DNA of 5,756 nucleotides from Phycisphaerales bacterium (GCA_011057845.1 DSDB01000178.1:1-5756); one strand, 5' to 3'; shown: positions 1 to 5,756, counted from the stretch's first letter. A program made the numbers and translations. Notes: generated by a model not told the origin, from the letters alone.

Positions 1-1
1 C

Positions 2-1723
2 GATGAAGGCGATGCGGTGGTTCCCGGCGAGGAACCCATGCTGGCTTTTTCGATGAAGCAGACATGCGGGGCCTGCCATACGTACAGCGCCATCAGCGGC
101 GGCTGGCATTTTAACGCGGGCGATCCGAACGTGAAGTCGGGGCGTCCGGGTCAGCCGTGGATATACGTGGACTGGGCCACCGCGACGCAGGTGCCCCTGT
201 CGTATCGGGATTGGCCGGGGGCGTTCAAGCCGGAGCAGTTCGGCCTGAGTACATGGGCGTTCGCCAAGCGGTTCGGACTCCATCTGCCCGGTGGCGGGGT
301 GGCCGAGGCCGAACCGGACGATATGGGCGAGATGGGCCGCCAGATCGTCTCGGGCAAGATCGAGATCAACTGTCTGGGCTGCCATCATCGAGGCCCGGCG
401 CAGGACCAGGCCGAATATGCCGCGCAGATACTGAAGGAGAACTTCCGCTGGGCTTCGGCGGCGGCCAGTGGCGTGGCCGCTGTATCGGGCAGCGCCGCCA
501 AGATGCCTCCGACCTTTGACCCGCTGATGCCCGACGTCATCACGGATCCGAAGCTCATCCCGCAGGTGCCGAAGATTGCCTACCATGCGGGTGTGTTTGA
601 CGAAAAGAACCAGGTGTTCTTCGATATTGTCCGCCGGGTGCCGAACGACCGGTGCTATTACTGCCATTCGAGCATCAATGTGACGGCCCACGGCAACGAG
701 AAGTGGGAGGTCGATGAGGATATCCACCTGACGGCGGGCATGACGTGCGTGGACTGCCACCGCAACGGCCTTGGGCACAACATCATCCGTGGTTGTGAGG
801 GCGAAGGGGCCGGTCATCTAGCGGCCGTTTCGTCGTGCGAAGGCTGTCATCTGGGCGGCCACGATGGCATCCCGACCGCCGGGCGGCTCGGCGCGCCGGT
901 GCCGGAGCACGTCGGGATTCCCACGGTGCATTTCGAAAAACTGGCATGTACAGCATGCCACAGCGGGCCATGGCCGGGCGACGTAACCGCCCGCGTGAAG
1001 AACTCACAGACGCATTTACTAGGGGTGCGCGGCGTCAACAAGGCCGCTGACGCCCTGCCCCATGTGGAGCATCCAGTTCTGGCTAAGCAGGCCGATGGCA
1101 AGTTGGCGCCGCATAAGCTGGTGTGGCCGGCGTTCTGGGGTGTCATGAAGGACGGCGACGTGGAGCCGGTGGGCATCGAAGTTGTCAAGACGGCGGTGGG
1201 CGATTCGCTCAAGGGCAGTGCCTACTCGCCGGTAGGCTCCTGGCCGCAGTTCGCCGACGCCAACGTGATCGAGGCGCTGGGCAAGCTCGGCGAAAAGGTC
1301 GACGGCGAGGCCGTTTACGTCTGTGGCGGCAAGGTGTTCAGTGTGGCCGACGGCAAGCTCGTCGGCAAGGACCACAAGGCCGCGCAGGCCTATCTGTGGC
1401 CTATCGGCCACAACGTGCGGCCGGCGGCTCAGTCGCTGGGTATCCGCTACTGCACGGATTGCCACTCCACGAAAGAAGGGTTCTTCTTCGGAAAGGTGGC
1501 GATCAGCGGGCCGATCGAGGCGGTGCGTGGGACTACGGCGGACATGGCGACGTTCGCGGGCGTCGATCCGACATTGACGAAGCTGTTTGCGATGTCGTTT
1601 GTCTTTCGGCCGATGATGAAGATCGTCGCGACGGCGGCATGCGGGGTCATTGCGCTGGTGCTGTTGCTGTTCGCCTTGAAGGCCCTGGGCGTGGTGGTCG
1701 CCGCGATTGTCGGTAAAGACTAA
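2..1723 (+). CDS. Membrane-anchored multiheme c-type cytochrome (5' end missing)
   Basis: Electron-carrying cytochrome expected to lie on the periplasmic side of the inner membrane. Seven CxxCH heme c attachment motifs are visible, at 65-79 (CGACH), 371-385 (CLGCH), 653-667 (CYYCH), 746-760 (CVDCH), 836-850 (CEGCH), 947-961 (CTACH) and 1451-1465 (CTDCH). Many extra histidines near the motifs could serve as distal ligands, for example just before motif 4 and in the HFEKLACTACH stretch. About 490 bases between motifs 6 and 7 carry no heme motif. A hydrophobic helix at about 1622-1711 ends the protein as a C-terminal anchor with a short KD tail. The frame is open to the left edge; the GTG at 17 is unlikely to be the true start because no signal peptide follows it, so the export signal and perhaps more hemes lie upstream. 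The arrangement recalls octaheme tetrathionate-reductase-like cytochromes, but the substrate is unknown. It is followed after 26 bases by a cytochrome b gene. Confidence 0.92.
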   Translation, partial: DEGDAVVPGEEPMLAFSMKQTCGACHTYSAISGGWHFNAGDPNVKSGRPGQPWIYVDWATATQVPLSYRDWPGAFKPEQFGLSTWAFAKRFGLHLPGGGVAEAEPDDMGEMGRQIVSGKIEINCLGCHHRGPAQDQAEYAAQILKENFRWASAAASGVAAVSGSAAKMPPTFDPLMPDVITDPKLIPQVPKIAYHAGVFDEKNQVFFDIVRRVPNDRCYYCHSSINVTAHGNEKWEVDEDIHLTAGMTCVDCHRNGLGHNIIRGCEGEGAGHLAAVSSCEGCHLGGHDGIPTAGRLGAPVPEHVGIPTVHFEKLACTACHSGPWPGDVTARVKNSQTHLLGVRGVNKAADALPHVEHPVLAKQADGKLAPHKLVWPAFWGVMKDGDVEPVGIEVVKTAVGDSLKGSAYSPVGSWPQFADANVIEALGKLGEKVDGEAVYVCGGKVFSVADGKLVGKDHKAAQAYLWPIGHNVRPAAQSLGIRYCTDCHSTKEGFFFGKVAISGPIEAVRGTTADMATFAGVDPTLTKLFAMSFVFRPMMKIVATAACGVIALVLLLFALKALGVVVAAIVGKD

Positions 1724-1732
1724 TTCTCAAGT

Positions 1733-1738
1733 AAAGGA
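1733..1738 (+). promoter_or_regulatory. Ribosome binding site of the cytochrome b gene
   Basis: AAAGGA lies 11 bases before the ATG at 1750, in the 26-base gap after the stop codon of the multiheme cytochrome. It supports this start. With no room for a promoter in the gap, the two genes are almost certainly co-transcribed. Confidence 0.7.
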
Positions 1739-1749
1739 ATGCTGCGATC

Positions 1750-2343
1750 ATGTTCCGTACGGTGTCGATAGCGGGTTTTGTGGCGTTGGCGGTTGCAATG
1801 GTGGTGCACGCGGTTTCGTGCAAGGCGGCCAAAGGGGCGCGGCGGGCGTCTACTTGCGGGGCCGGACCTCTGATTGCCGCATTGGGCAAGCTGGCGGGTT
1901 TTGTCGTGCTGGCAAGCTTTGCGGTGCTCGTGCTCACCGGTTTCTGGCCGCGGGTGGTCTTGAAAGAAGCGATCTGCGGATATGGTCTGATGCTGCATGC
2001 GACGGCGGCGCCGGTGTTCATCGCGGCCCTGGCGGCTCTGGCGGTGCTGGGGGCCGATTCCAACCGTCTGAACAAGTCCTACCTCCCGTGGCTCAACAAG
2101 CTGCTCGGTCGCAAGGGCGGTGATGGCGAGGCGCTGGAGCGGTTTGAGCTTTCCCGCAAGGTCTGCTTCTGGCTGATACTGATGCTGGCTCTTCCGCTGG
2201 CGATGTCGATTGTGCTGAGTATGCTGCCGCTGTTCGGCACGCACATGCAGGAGGTGATGGCCGAGGTGCACCGGTACTCGGCCCTGGCGATCTCACTGGT
2301 GCTGATCTTCGGCATGTACCTGTACGTGCGGGCGCGTGCGTAG
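1750..2343 (+). CDS. Small cytochrome b-type integral membrane subunit, probably one heme
   Basis: A 197-aa inner-membrane protein, likely the quinone-facing partner of the multiheme cytochrome c encoded just upstream. Five hydrophobic helices are visible at about residues 4-24, 42-66, 76-101, 137-161 and 172-193. Basic residues in the loops after helices 1 and 3 and at the C-terminus place those on the cytoplasmic side. Helices 2-5 resemble the four-helix FdnI/Ni-Fe-hydrogenase cytochrome b fold: helix 2 ends in the typical LTG, helix 3 has LMLH (H83) and helix 5 begins with the typical VHRYSAL (H174). H83 and H174 would bind a heme near the periplasmic face. The places where this family normally has the cytoplasmic-side heme ligands appear to be G50 and G188. 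Other histidines are H20 and H165. The family assignment is by motif, without a search. A non-heme membrane anchor is the main alternative. Confidence 0.8.
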   Translation: MFRTVSIAGFVALAVAMVVHAVSCKAAKGARRASTCGAGPLIAALGKLAGFVVLASFAVLVLTGFWPRVVLKEAICGYGLMLHATAAPVFIAALAALAVLGADSNRLNKSYLPWLNKLLGRKGGDGEALERFELSRKVCFWLILMLALPLAMSIVLSMLPLFGTHMQEVMAEVHRYSALAISLVLIFGMYLYVRARA

Positions 2344-2379
2344 CGGCACGATCGCCCGGCGGCCTAACAAGTCAATGGA

Positions 2380-2427
2380 TCCGACCTGTCCGGGCGGCGC
2401 CGTCGGGACGGGTCGGACGTGTGTTTT
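2380..2427 (+). terminator. Hairpin with short T-rich tail: terminator or attenuator
   Basis: The arms 2380-2391 and 2406-2417 form a 12-bp stem with a single T-G wobble, around a 14-base GC-rich loop. A T-rich run (TGTGTTTT) follows at 2420-2427. It lies 36 bases after the cytochrome b stop codon and ends one base before the Shine-Dalgarno sequence of the next gene, so it does not mask that site. It most likely ends the cytochrome operon. The tail is imperfect, so partial read-through into the oxidoreductase gene is plausible. Confidence 0.6.
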
Positions 2428-2428
2428 C

Positions 2429-2437
2429 AAGGAGAGG
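2429..2437 (+). promoter_or_regulatory. Ribosome binding site that fixes the oxidoreductase start
   Basis: AAGGAGAGG is a strong Shine-Dalgarno sequence, ending 8 bases before the ATG at 2446. It rules out the longer in-frame GTG start at 2419, which lies inside the right arm of the upstream hairpin and ahead of this site. Confidence 0.8.
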
Positions 2438-2445
2438 TGTGCGCC

Positions 2446-3549
2446 ATGGACAAGGTGAAAGTCGCGGTTGTGGGGCTGGGTTTCGGGGCGGAGTTCATTC
2501 CCATTTATCAGAGACATCCCAATGCGGAGTGCTACGCCATCTGTCAGCGGGACCAGGCCAATCTCAACAAGATCGGCGACCAGTTCGGGATCAAGCGGCG
2601 TTTCACGCGATTCGAGGATCTGCTGAGCCTCGACGAACTGGATGCGATTCATGTCGTCACGCCCATTGCGGACCACGCCTGGATGAGCATGGAGTCGCTG
2701 CGGGCCGGCAAGCACACCGCCAGCACGGTGCCGATGGCGACGACCGTGGAGGAATGCCTGGGCATTGCCAGGGCACGGGCCGAGTCGGGCAAGGTGTACA
2801 TGATGATGGAGACGGCCGTGTACACGCGGGAGTTTCTGTACGCCAGGGAACTTGTTAAGACGGGCAAACTGGGTAAGATACAGTTCCTTCGAGGCTCCCA
2901 CCAACAGAACATGGGGCTACCCGGCTGGCCGGCGTACTGGTACGGCTTTCCGCCGATGCACTACGCGACCCATGCGGTCAGCCCGCTGCTGTGCATCTCA
3001 GGGACCCAGGCCGAGTCGGTCGTCTGCTACGGCTCCGGGCGGATCAACGATGAATATGCGAAGCAGTACAATTCGCCGTTTGCCGTCGAGACAGCCTTGG
3101 TGAAGCTACGGGATTCGGACCTGGCCTGCGAGGTGACGCGGTCGCTGTTCGATACGATTCGCCAGTATCGCGAGAGCTTCGATGTCTACGGGACGAAGCT
3201 ATCGTTCGAGTGGGAGCAGGTCGCCGGCGGCGGCTGCGTGGTCTATTCCGGCTACGAAGACGCCGAACGCGTGGAAATCCCCGACTACGGGCATCTTCTG
3301 CCGAAGGAGATTGCGCCGTTCACCGGTCACGGCGTCTACGACGAGGAGCACGAGCACACCTCGTTCATCCAGGGGTCCGGGCACGGGGGCTCGCACCCGC
3401 ACCTGGTGCATGAGTTCGTTCGGGCGATCGTCGAGGGGCGCGAGTCGGCCGCGGACGCTGAAACGGCGGCCAACTGGACGATGACGGGCATCTGCGCCCA
3501 TGAGTCGGCGAGCAATGGAGGCAAGCTGATTACGATCCCGCGGCTGTAG
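2446..3549 (+). CDS. Gfo/Idh/MocA family oxidoreductase, EKP lysine absent
   Basis: A 367-aa protein of the NAD(P)-dependent Gfo/Idh/MocA family, whose members mostly act on sugars, inositols and related polyols. There is no signal peptide, so it is expected in the cytosol. Residues 4-19 form the Rossmann start, with the glycine motif VVGLGFGAEF (G10, G12). D67 to P73 (DAIHVVTP) is the usual strand before the active site. The C-terminal alpha/beta domain runs from about residue 124 to the end, with a conserved-looking segment GHGGSHPHLVHEFV at 312-325. The family's EKP motif reads TVP (94-96), so the usual catalytic lysine is missing. The normal D-x-x-x-H pair is replaced by H172/Y173 and H176 in MHYATH. 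This Y-x-x-H pattern is like that of the GH109 NAD-dependent glycosidases, although this protein is shorter and lacks their export signal. Substrate unknown. The start is chosen from the strong ribosome binding site. Confidence 0.9.
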   Translation: MDKVKVAVVGLGFGAEFIPIYQRHPNAECYAICQRDQANLNKIGDQFGIKRRFTRFEDLLSLDELDAIHVVTPIADHAWMSMESLRAGKHTASTVPMATTVEECLGIARARAESGKVYMMMETAVYTREFLYARELVKTGKLGKIQFLRGSHQQNMGLPGWPAYWYGFPPMHYATHAVSPLLCISGTQAESVVCYGSGRINDEYAKQYNSPFAVETALVKLRDSDLACEVTRSLFDTIRQYRESFDVYGTKLSFEWEQVAGGGCVVYSGYEDAERVEIPDYGHLLPKEIAPFTGHGVYDEEHEHTSFIQGSGHGGSHPHLVHEFVRAIVEGRESAADAETAANWTMTGICAHESASNGGKLITIPRL

Positions 3550-3587
3550 CGGCGGCCCCGGAGGGTGGATGGGCGGTGAATGGAAGG

Positions 3588-3615
3588 TTGCTTTTGCCGT
3601 CTCGCGTGGTAGTAT
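3588..3615 (+). promoter_or_regulatory. Possible sigma70-type promoter of the NCS1 permease gene
   Basis: TTGCTT (3588-3593) and TAGTAT (3610-3615) are separated by 16 bases and match the -35 and -10 consensus at 3 and 4 of 6 positions. The pair sits in the 147-base gap between the oxidoreductase stop and the permease start, and would give a leader of about 75 nt. The match is moderate; read-through from upstream is possible, since I see no clear terminator after the oxidoreductase gene. Confidence 0.4.
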
Positions 3616-3681
3616 TTGGACGGTTTCTCACGGCTCGGCGGTGTCGTCGAGACCGGGCGCTCAGGCGTAACGAAAGACAGT

Positions 3682-3687
3682 AAGGAG
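3682..3687 (+). promoter_or_regulatory. Ribosome binding site that fixes the permease start
   Basis: AAGGAG with 9 bases to the ATG at 3697. It favours this start over the longer in-frame reading that begins at a TTG at 3616, whose extra 27 residues are hydrophilic and unlike the family's N-terminus. Confidence 0.8.
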
Positions 3688-3696
3688 AAAGAAATC

Positions 3697-5118
3697 ATGA
3701 GTCATGGACTGCTGCCGGATTATGTCAGAATGGCCAAGCCGAATCCGCCGGCTAATCGTGCGCCGTGGTACAAGAATACGGCACCGACGTATGCGGGTAT
3801 TATGCTGTGGTTTGTGTTCTGGATGGGCGTGCCCAGCGGCGGCAAGGTGCAGCCGGATCCGGGTGGAGTGCTCTCGCAGGGCGTAGTGACGGCGCTTTTC
3901 GGGCTGGTCCTGGCGGCGCTACTGTGCCACTTTCTGTACTACCTCGTTCCCGGCCTGCTGGGCATGAAGACGGGCCTTCCACTGTACATCGTCGGGACAT
4001 CGACATACGGCGTTCAAGGCGGATTCATCATGCCCGGGTTTCTCATGGGCGTGCTGCAGTTCGGATGGCTGGGCGTGAATGCGTACTTCGCATCGCTGGC
4101 TCTGGCGCCGCTGGTGGGGGGAAGTCCGGCGGCCCAGAAGGTGATAGCGATCCTGTGGGCGGCCGTGGCGGCGTTTGTCGGTTTGAAAGGCATTCAGTAT
4201 GTCGCCAAGGTGGCGACATTCCTGCCGCTGATCCCGCTGGTCATTCTTATTGTCATGCTGACCAAGACGCTCGGCGGGGTGGGCGATTTTGACGCCGATG
4301 CATTCGTGGCGGCTGGGACGGCAGGCAGTGTCAACGTGGGTGATCTTGTCGCCGGCAGCGTGCCGAAGGGATTGAGCCTGTTCGGTGTGATTGCCCTGAG
4401 TCTGTCGTATGTCATCGGCTTTTTCGCCACGGCCGGGGCGGCCGGAGCGGACTTCGGTATGAACAATTCCGACAAAAAGAACGTCCAGATGGGTGGTCTC
4501 GTCGGTATCGCCGGAGCGACGATTTTTGCCGGCGGAGCCGCGTTGCTGATTGCCGCCGGGGCTTTCGGCAAAGGTCTTGGCTATGGGCTGGGCGTTGCTG
4601 ATGCGGGATTCATGGGTAGTGTCATGGGCAGCGAAAGCGCCGGCAAGACTATGTCGCTCCTGCTGGCTGTTGCCGCATTCCCGCCCGCATGCTTCTCGTC
4701 CTTTATTGCGGCCAACAGTTTTAAGACGACGCTTCCCAAGGTCAATCCCCTCATCTCGGTGGGAGCTGGTACGATCGTGAGTATCGTGCTGGCCGTGACC
4801 GGGTGGGCCGGAGATGCGGCTGGTGTATTCACGGTCATCGGTGCTTCGTTCGGACCGATTTGTGGTGCGATGATGGTGGATTATCTGCTCTCGGGCCAGA
4901 AATGGGCGGGCCCGCGCGCCGGATTCAACATGGCCGGGTGGATTTCCTGGGCCGTTGGGTTCGTGGTCGGCATGGCTCCGTTGGTTGGGTTGGCGAATGT
5001 TCCCGCGGCGCCGCTGGTGGCGTTGATTGTGGGGGCGGTGCTGTATTTCGTGTTGGCCAAGGCGGGGTTGCAGTCGCGGGTTCTTGAGATGCCCGCGGCG
5101 GGCGCCGCTAAGGGCTAG
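3697..5118 (+). CDS. NCS1-family nucleobase permease (cytosine permease-like)
   Basis: A 473-aa inner-membrane transporter of the nucleobase:cation symporter-1 family, which imports cytosine, other nucleobases, hydantoins or related compounds with H+ or Na+. The length and roughly twelve hydrophobic segments suit the family. Typical segments seen are PWYKNTAPTYAGIMLWF (23-39), LGMKTGLPLYIVGTSTYG (88-105), the substrate-region helix with QFGWLGVNAYF (121-131), the helix with FFATAGAAGADFG (242-254) and SFGPICGAMMVDYLL (384-398). By position, W124 should match the substrate-stacking Trp of Mhp1 (W117), and N128 takes the place of its Gln. The closest remembered resemblance is to CodB, but the ligand cannot be assigned. 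No nucleobase deaminase or salvage gene lies in the window to support it. An intrinsic terminator follows at 5178. The gene has its own possible promoter, so a link with the preceding oxidoreductase is uncertain. Confidence 0.9.
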   Translation: MSHGLLPDYVRMAKPNPPANRAPWYKNTAPTYAGIMLWFVFWMGVPSGGKVQPDPGGVLSQGVVTALFGLVLAALLCHFLYYLVPGLLGMKTGLPLYIVGTSTYGVQGGFIMPGFLMGVLQFGWLGVNAYFASLALAPLVGGSPAAQKVIAILWAAVAAFVGLKGIQYVAKVATFLPLIPLVILIVMLTKTLGGVGDFDADAFVAAGTAGSVNVGDLVAGSVPKGLSLFGVIALSLSYVIGFFATAGAAGADFGMNNSDKKNVQMGGLVGIAGATIFAGGAALLIAAGAFGKGLGYGLGVADAGFMGSVMGSESAGKTMSLLLAVAAFPPACFSSFIAANSFKTTLPKVNPLISVGAGTIVSIVLAVTGWAGDAAGVFTVIGASFGPICGAMMVDYLLSGQKWAGPRAGFNMAGWISWAVGFVVGMAPLVGLANVPAAPLVALIVGAVLYFVLAKAGLQSRVLEMPAAGAAKG

Positions 5119-5177
5119 GATCGGCGTAAGCGATCTCGCGGCCGCCCGGCCATTGCGGGGGTTGCGTTTGACGTGTT

Positions 5178-5216
5178 CGGCAGGGGTCCGGGGGATCGGG
5201 TCCCTGCCGTTTTTTT
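5178..5216 (+). terminator. Strong intrinsic terminator after the permease gene
   Basis: A perfect 8-bp stem (5178-5185 with 5202-5209) is extended inward by two wobbles and three further G-C pairs to a 13-bp stem with a 6-base loop (5191-5196). Seven T residues follow at 5210-5216. It lies 59 bases beyond the stop codon and should end + strand transcription here. Confidence 0.93.
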
Positions 5217-5343
5217 GGTGGGGCCCGGCGCTGGGGCTGTGGGTGTAAGTGCTTTGACAGGCTATGCTTAGACCGATGCTCCCGACATGGCCGACAGCGT
5301 GGTTGGCCGAAGAAAAAAGGCGGCAATTATACTAGGGGTGTTC

Positions 5344-5372
5344 TTGACATCGTCCTATTGCACGGGTAGACT
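5344..5372 (+). promoter_or_regulatory. Sigma70-type promoter of the lipoprotein gene
   Basis: A perfect TTGACA (-35, 5344-5349) and TAGACT (-10, 5367-5372, 4 of 6 consensus positions) are separated by the ideal 17 bases. Transcription would start near 5379, giving a leader of just under 80 nt. Its place between a strong terminator and the next gene supports it. A second, weaker candidate just upstream is TTGGCC (5303-5308) with TATACT (5328-5333), but the 19-base spacing is long. Confidence 0.65.
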
Positions 5373-5442
5373 TTCTGGCTTTGCGGGCGGCCGGTCGGGC
5401 TGCCGAAGAATATGGCGTTGTCGGACTAAGAGTTCAGGAGTT

Positions 5443-5448
5443 GAAAGG
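5443..5448 (+). promoter_or_regulatory. Ribosome binding site of the lipoprotein gene
   Basis: GAAAGG with 8 bases to the ATG at 5457. A second purine run, AGGAG at 5436-5440, is too far away (16 bases) to be the main site. An in-frame TGA at 5442-5444 excludes any longer start. Confidence 0.6.
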
Positions 5449-5456
5449 CAAGACCG

Positions 5457-5756
5457 ATGAGAAGAAGTATTGATGGGATTGTTAGGGTTTTCGTGATTGG
5501 CATGTGCGTCTTGACGCTCTGTCTGTTTTGCTCGTGCAAGCAGAAGGAAGAGCCGACGCCCACTCCAGCTCCCGCCCCGTCGGGCGATACGGGCGGGGCC
5601 GGCAGCGGCTCGACGGAGCCGGCGCCGGTGGTAGCCGAGACGCCGAAACCCGCTGAGCCTGCGCCGACGACCCCTGTTGCCGAGGAACCCAAAGCCGCCG
5701 AGCCGGCGCCCGCGGCTGAGCCCGAGGCCGTGGCGGTGCCCGCCGGGATGGCGCCG
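5457..5756 (+). CDS. Secreted lipoprotein with Pro/Ala/Glu-rich linker (3' end missing)
   Basis: The first 100 residues of a gene that runs off the right edge without a stop codon. The N-terminus is a signal peptide: the basic start MRRSIDGIVR, then a hydrophobic core of about 15 residues, then FCSC, where C27 is the likely lipidated cysteine. The -3 residue is F rather than the usual L, so the lipobox is imperfect. Residues 28-32 (KQKEE) are charged. From about residue 33 the chain is low-complexity, rich in Pro, Ala, Glu and Thr, with repeated EPAP and AEP units, as in a flexible linker across the periplasm or cell wall. The last residues, AVPAGMAP, break this pattern and may begin a folded domain. 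The function is unknown. It has its own promoter and is separated from the permease by a strong terminator, so it starts a new transcription unit. Confidence 0.8.
   Translation, partial: MRRSIDGIVRVFVIGMCVLTLCLFCSCKQKEEPTPTPAPAPSGDTGGAGSGSTEPAPVVAETPKPAEPAPTTPVAEEPKAAEPAPAAEPEAVAVPAGMAP

Larger units (their letters stand above)
5217..5456 (+). other. Non-coding region between terminator and lipoprotein gene
   Basis: No gene is evident in these 240 bases. They hold the promoter at 5344-5372, an unpaired -35-like TTGACA at 5254-5259, a TATACT at 5328-5333, and a 7-base direct repeat TGGCCGA (5288-5294 and 5304-5310, 16 bases apart). I recognise no riboswitch or small RNA. The stretch is less GC-rich than the flanking genes around 5310-5380, as expected of a promoter region. 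Confidence 0.6.

Noticed and set aside
17..19. GTG as the start of the multiheme cytochrome
   Set aside because: The frame is open to the window edge, no signal peptide follows, and a periplasmic heme protein needs one; the gene is treated as 5'-truncated.
1720..2271. 183-codon open frame on the - strand opposite the cytochrome b gene
   Set aside because: Rich in His, Gln and Arg as expected of the complement of a membrane-protein gene; the + strand frame has clear helices and a ribosome binding site.
2293..2904. 203-codon open frame on the - strand
   Set aside because: It lies opposite the cytochrome b end and the oxidoreductase gene, has a composition typical of an antisense shadow in GC-rich DNA, and shows no recognisable motif.
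3256..3416. His-rich stretch of the oxidoreductase as a metal-binding module
   Set aside because: Most of these histidines fall in a segment (GHGGSHPHLVHEFV) that I associate with this subgroup of the family, so it is more likely ordinary fold than a special metal site.
3622..3680. Possible TPP or other known riboswitch before the permease gene
   Set aside because: The core conserved bases of the known classes are absent and the predicted pairing is weak.
5119..5135. Small inverted repeat GATCG/CGATC just after the permease stop codon
   Set aside because: Only five base pairs with a 7-base loop and no T-run; the real terminator is the hairpin at 5178-5216.
5254..5259. TTGACA as the -35 of a further promoter
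   Set aside because: No acceptable -10 hexamer lies 16-18 bases downstream; TATGCT at 5263-5268 is far too close.

Overview
The window is GC-rich bacterial DNA with every recognisable gene on the + strand. It holds two complete single-domain enzyme or transporter genes, one complete membrane cytochrome gene, and two genes cut by the window edges. The organism cannot be fixed from the sequence. High GC, Shine-Dalgarno starts, a membrane-anchored multiheme cytochrome c paired with a small cytochrome b, a Gfo/Idh/MocA oxidoreductase and a Pro/Ala/Glu-rich lipoprotein together suggest a Planctomycetota-type or related environmental bacterium. That is an impression, not a proof.

Region by region. 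(1) 2-1723 is the 3' part of a gene for a multiheme c-type cytochrome with seven visible CxxCH motifs and a C-terminal membrane anchor; its start lies left of the window. (2) 1750-2343 follows after 26 bases and encodes a 197-aa membrane protein that looks like a reduced FdnI/cytochrome b561-type subunit. The two very probably form a quinol/periplasmic-cytochrome electron-transfer module. (3) 2380-2427 is a strong hairpin with a short T-rich tail, a probable terminator or attenuator. (4) 2446-3549 encodes a cytosolic Gfo/Idh/MocA protein that lacks the usual EKP lysine. (5) 3588-3696 holds a possible promoter and a leader of about 80 nt. (6) 3697-5118 encodes an NCS1-family (cytosine permease-like) transporter, closed by a textbook intrinsic terminator at 5178-5216. 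(7) 5217-5456 is non-coding and carries a good sigma70-type promoter at 5344-5372. (8) 5457 to the right edge is the start of a secreted lipoprotein with a Pro/Ala/Glu-rich linker, cut off by the window.

The electron-transfer pair works together: the cytochrome b would sit in the inner membrane and hand electrons to, or take them from, the periplasmic multiheme protein. The oxidoreductase and the permease are separate transcription units or loosely linked genes, and no shared pathway with the cytochromes is evident. No mobile element, CRISPR array, tRNA or rRNA was seen. I found no clear new multi-gene system. The points most worth a second look are the paired His-to-Gly loss at the expected cytoplasmic-side heme site of the cytochrome b, and the atypical active site of the Gfo/Idh/MocA protein.
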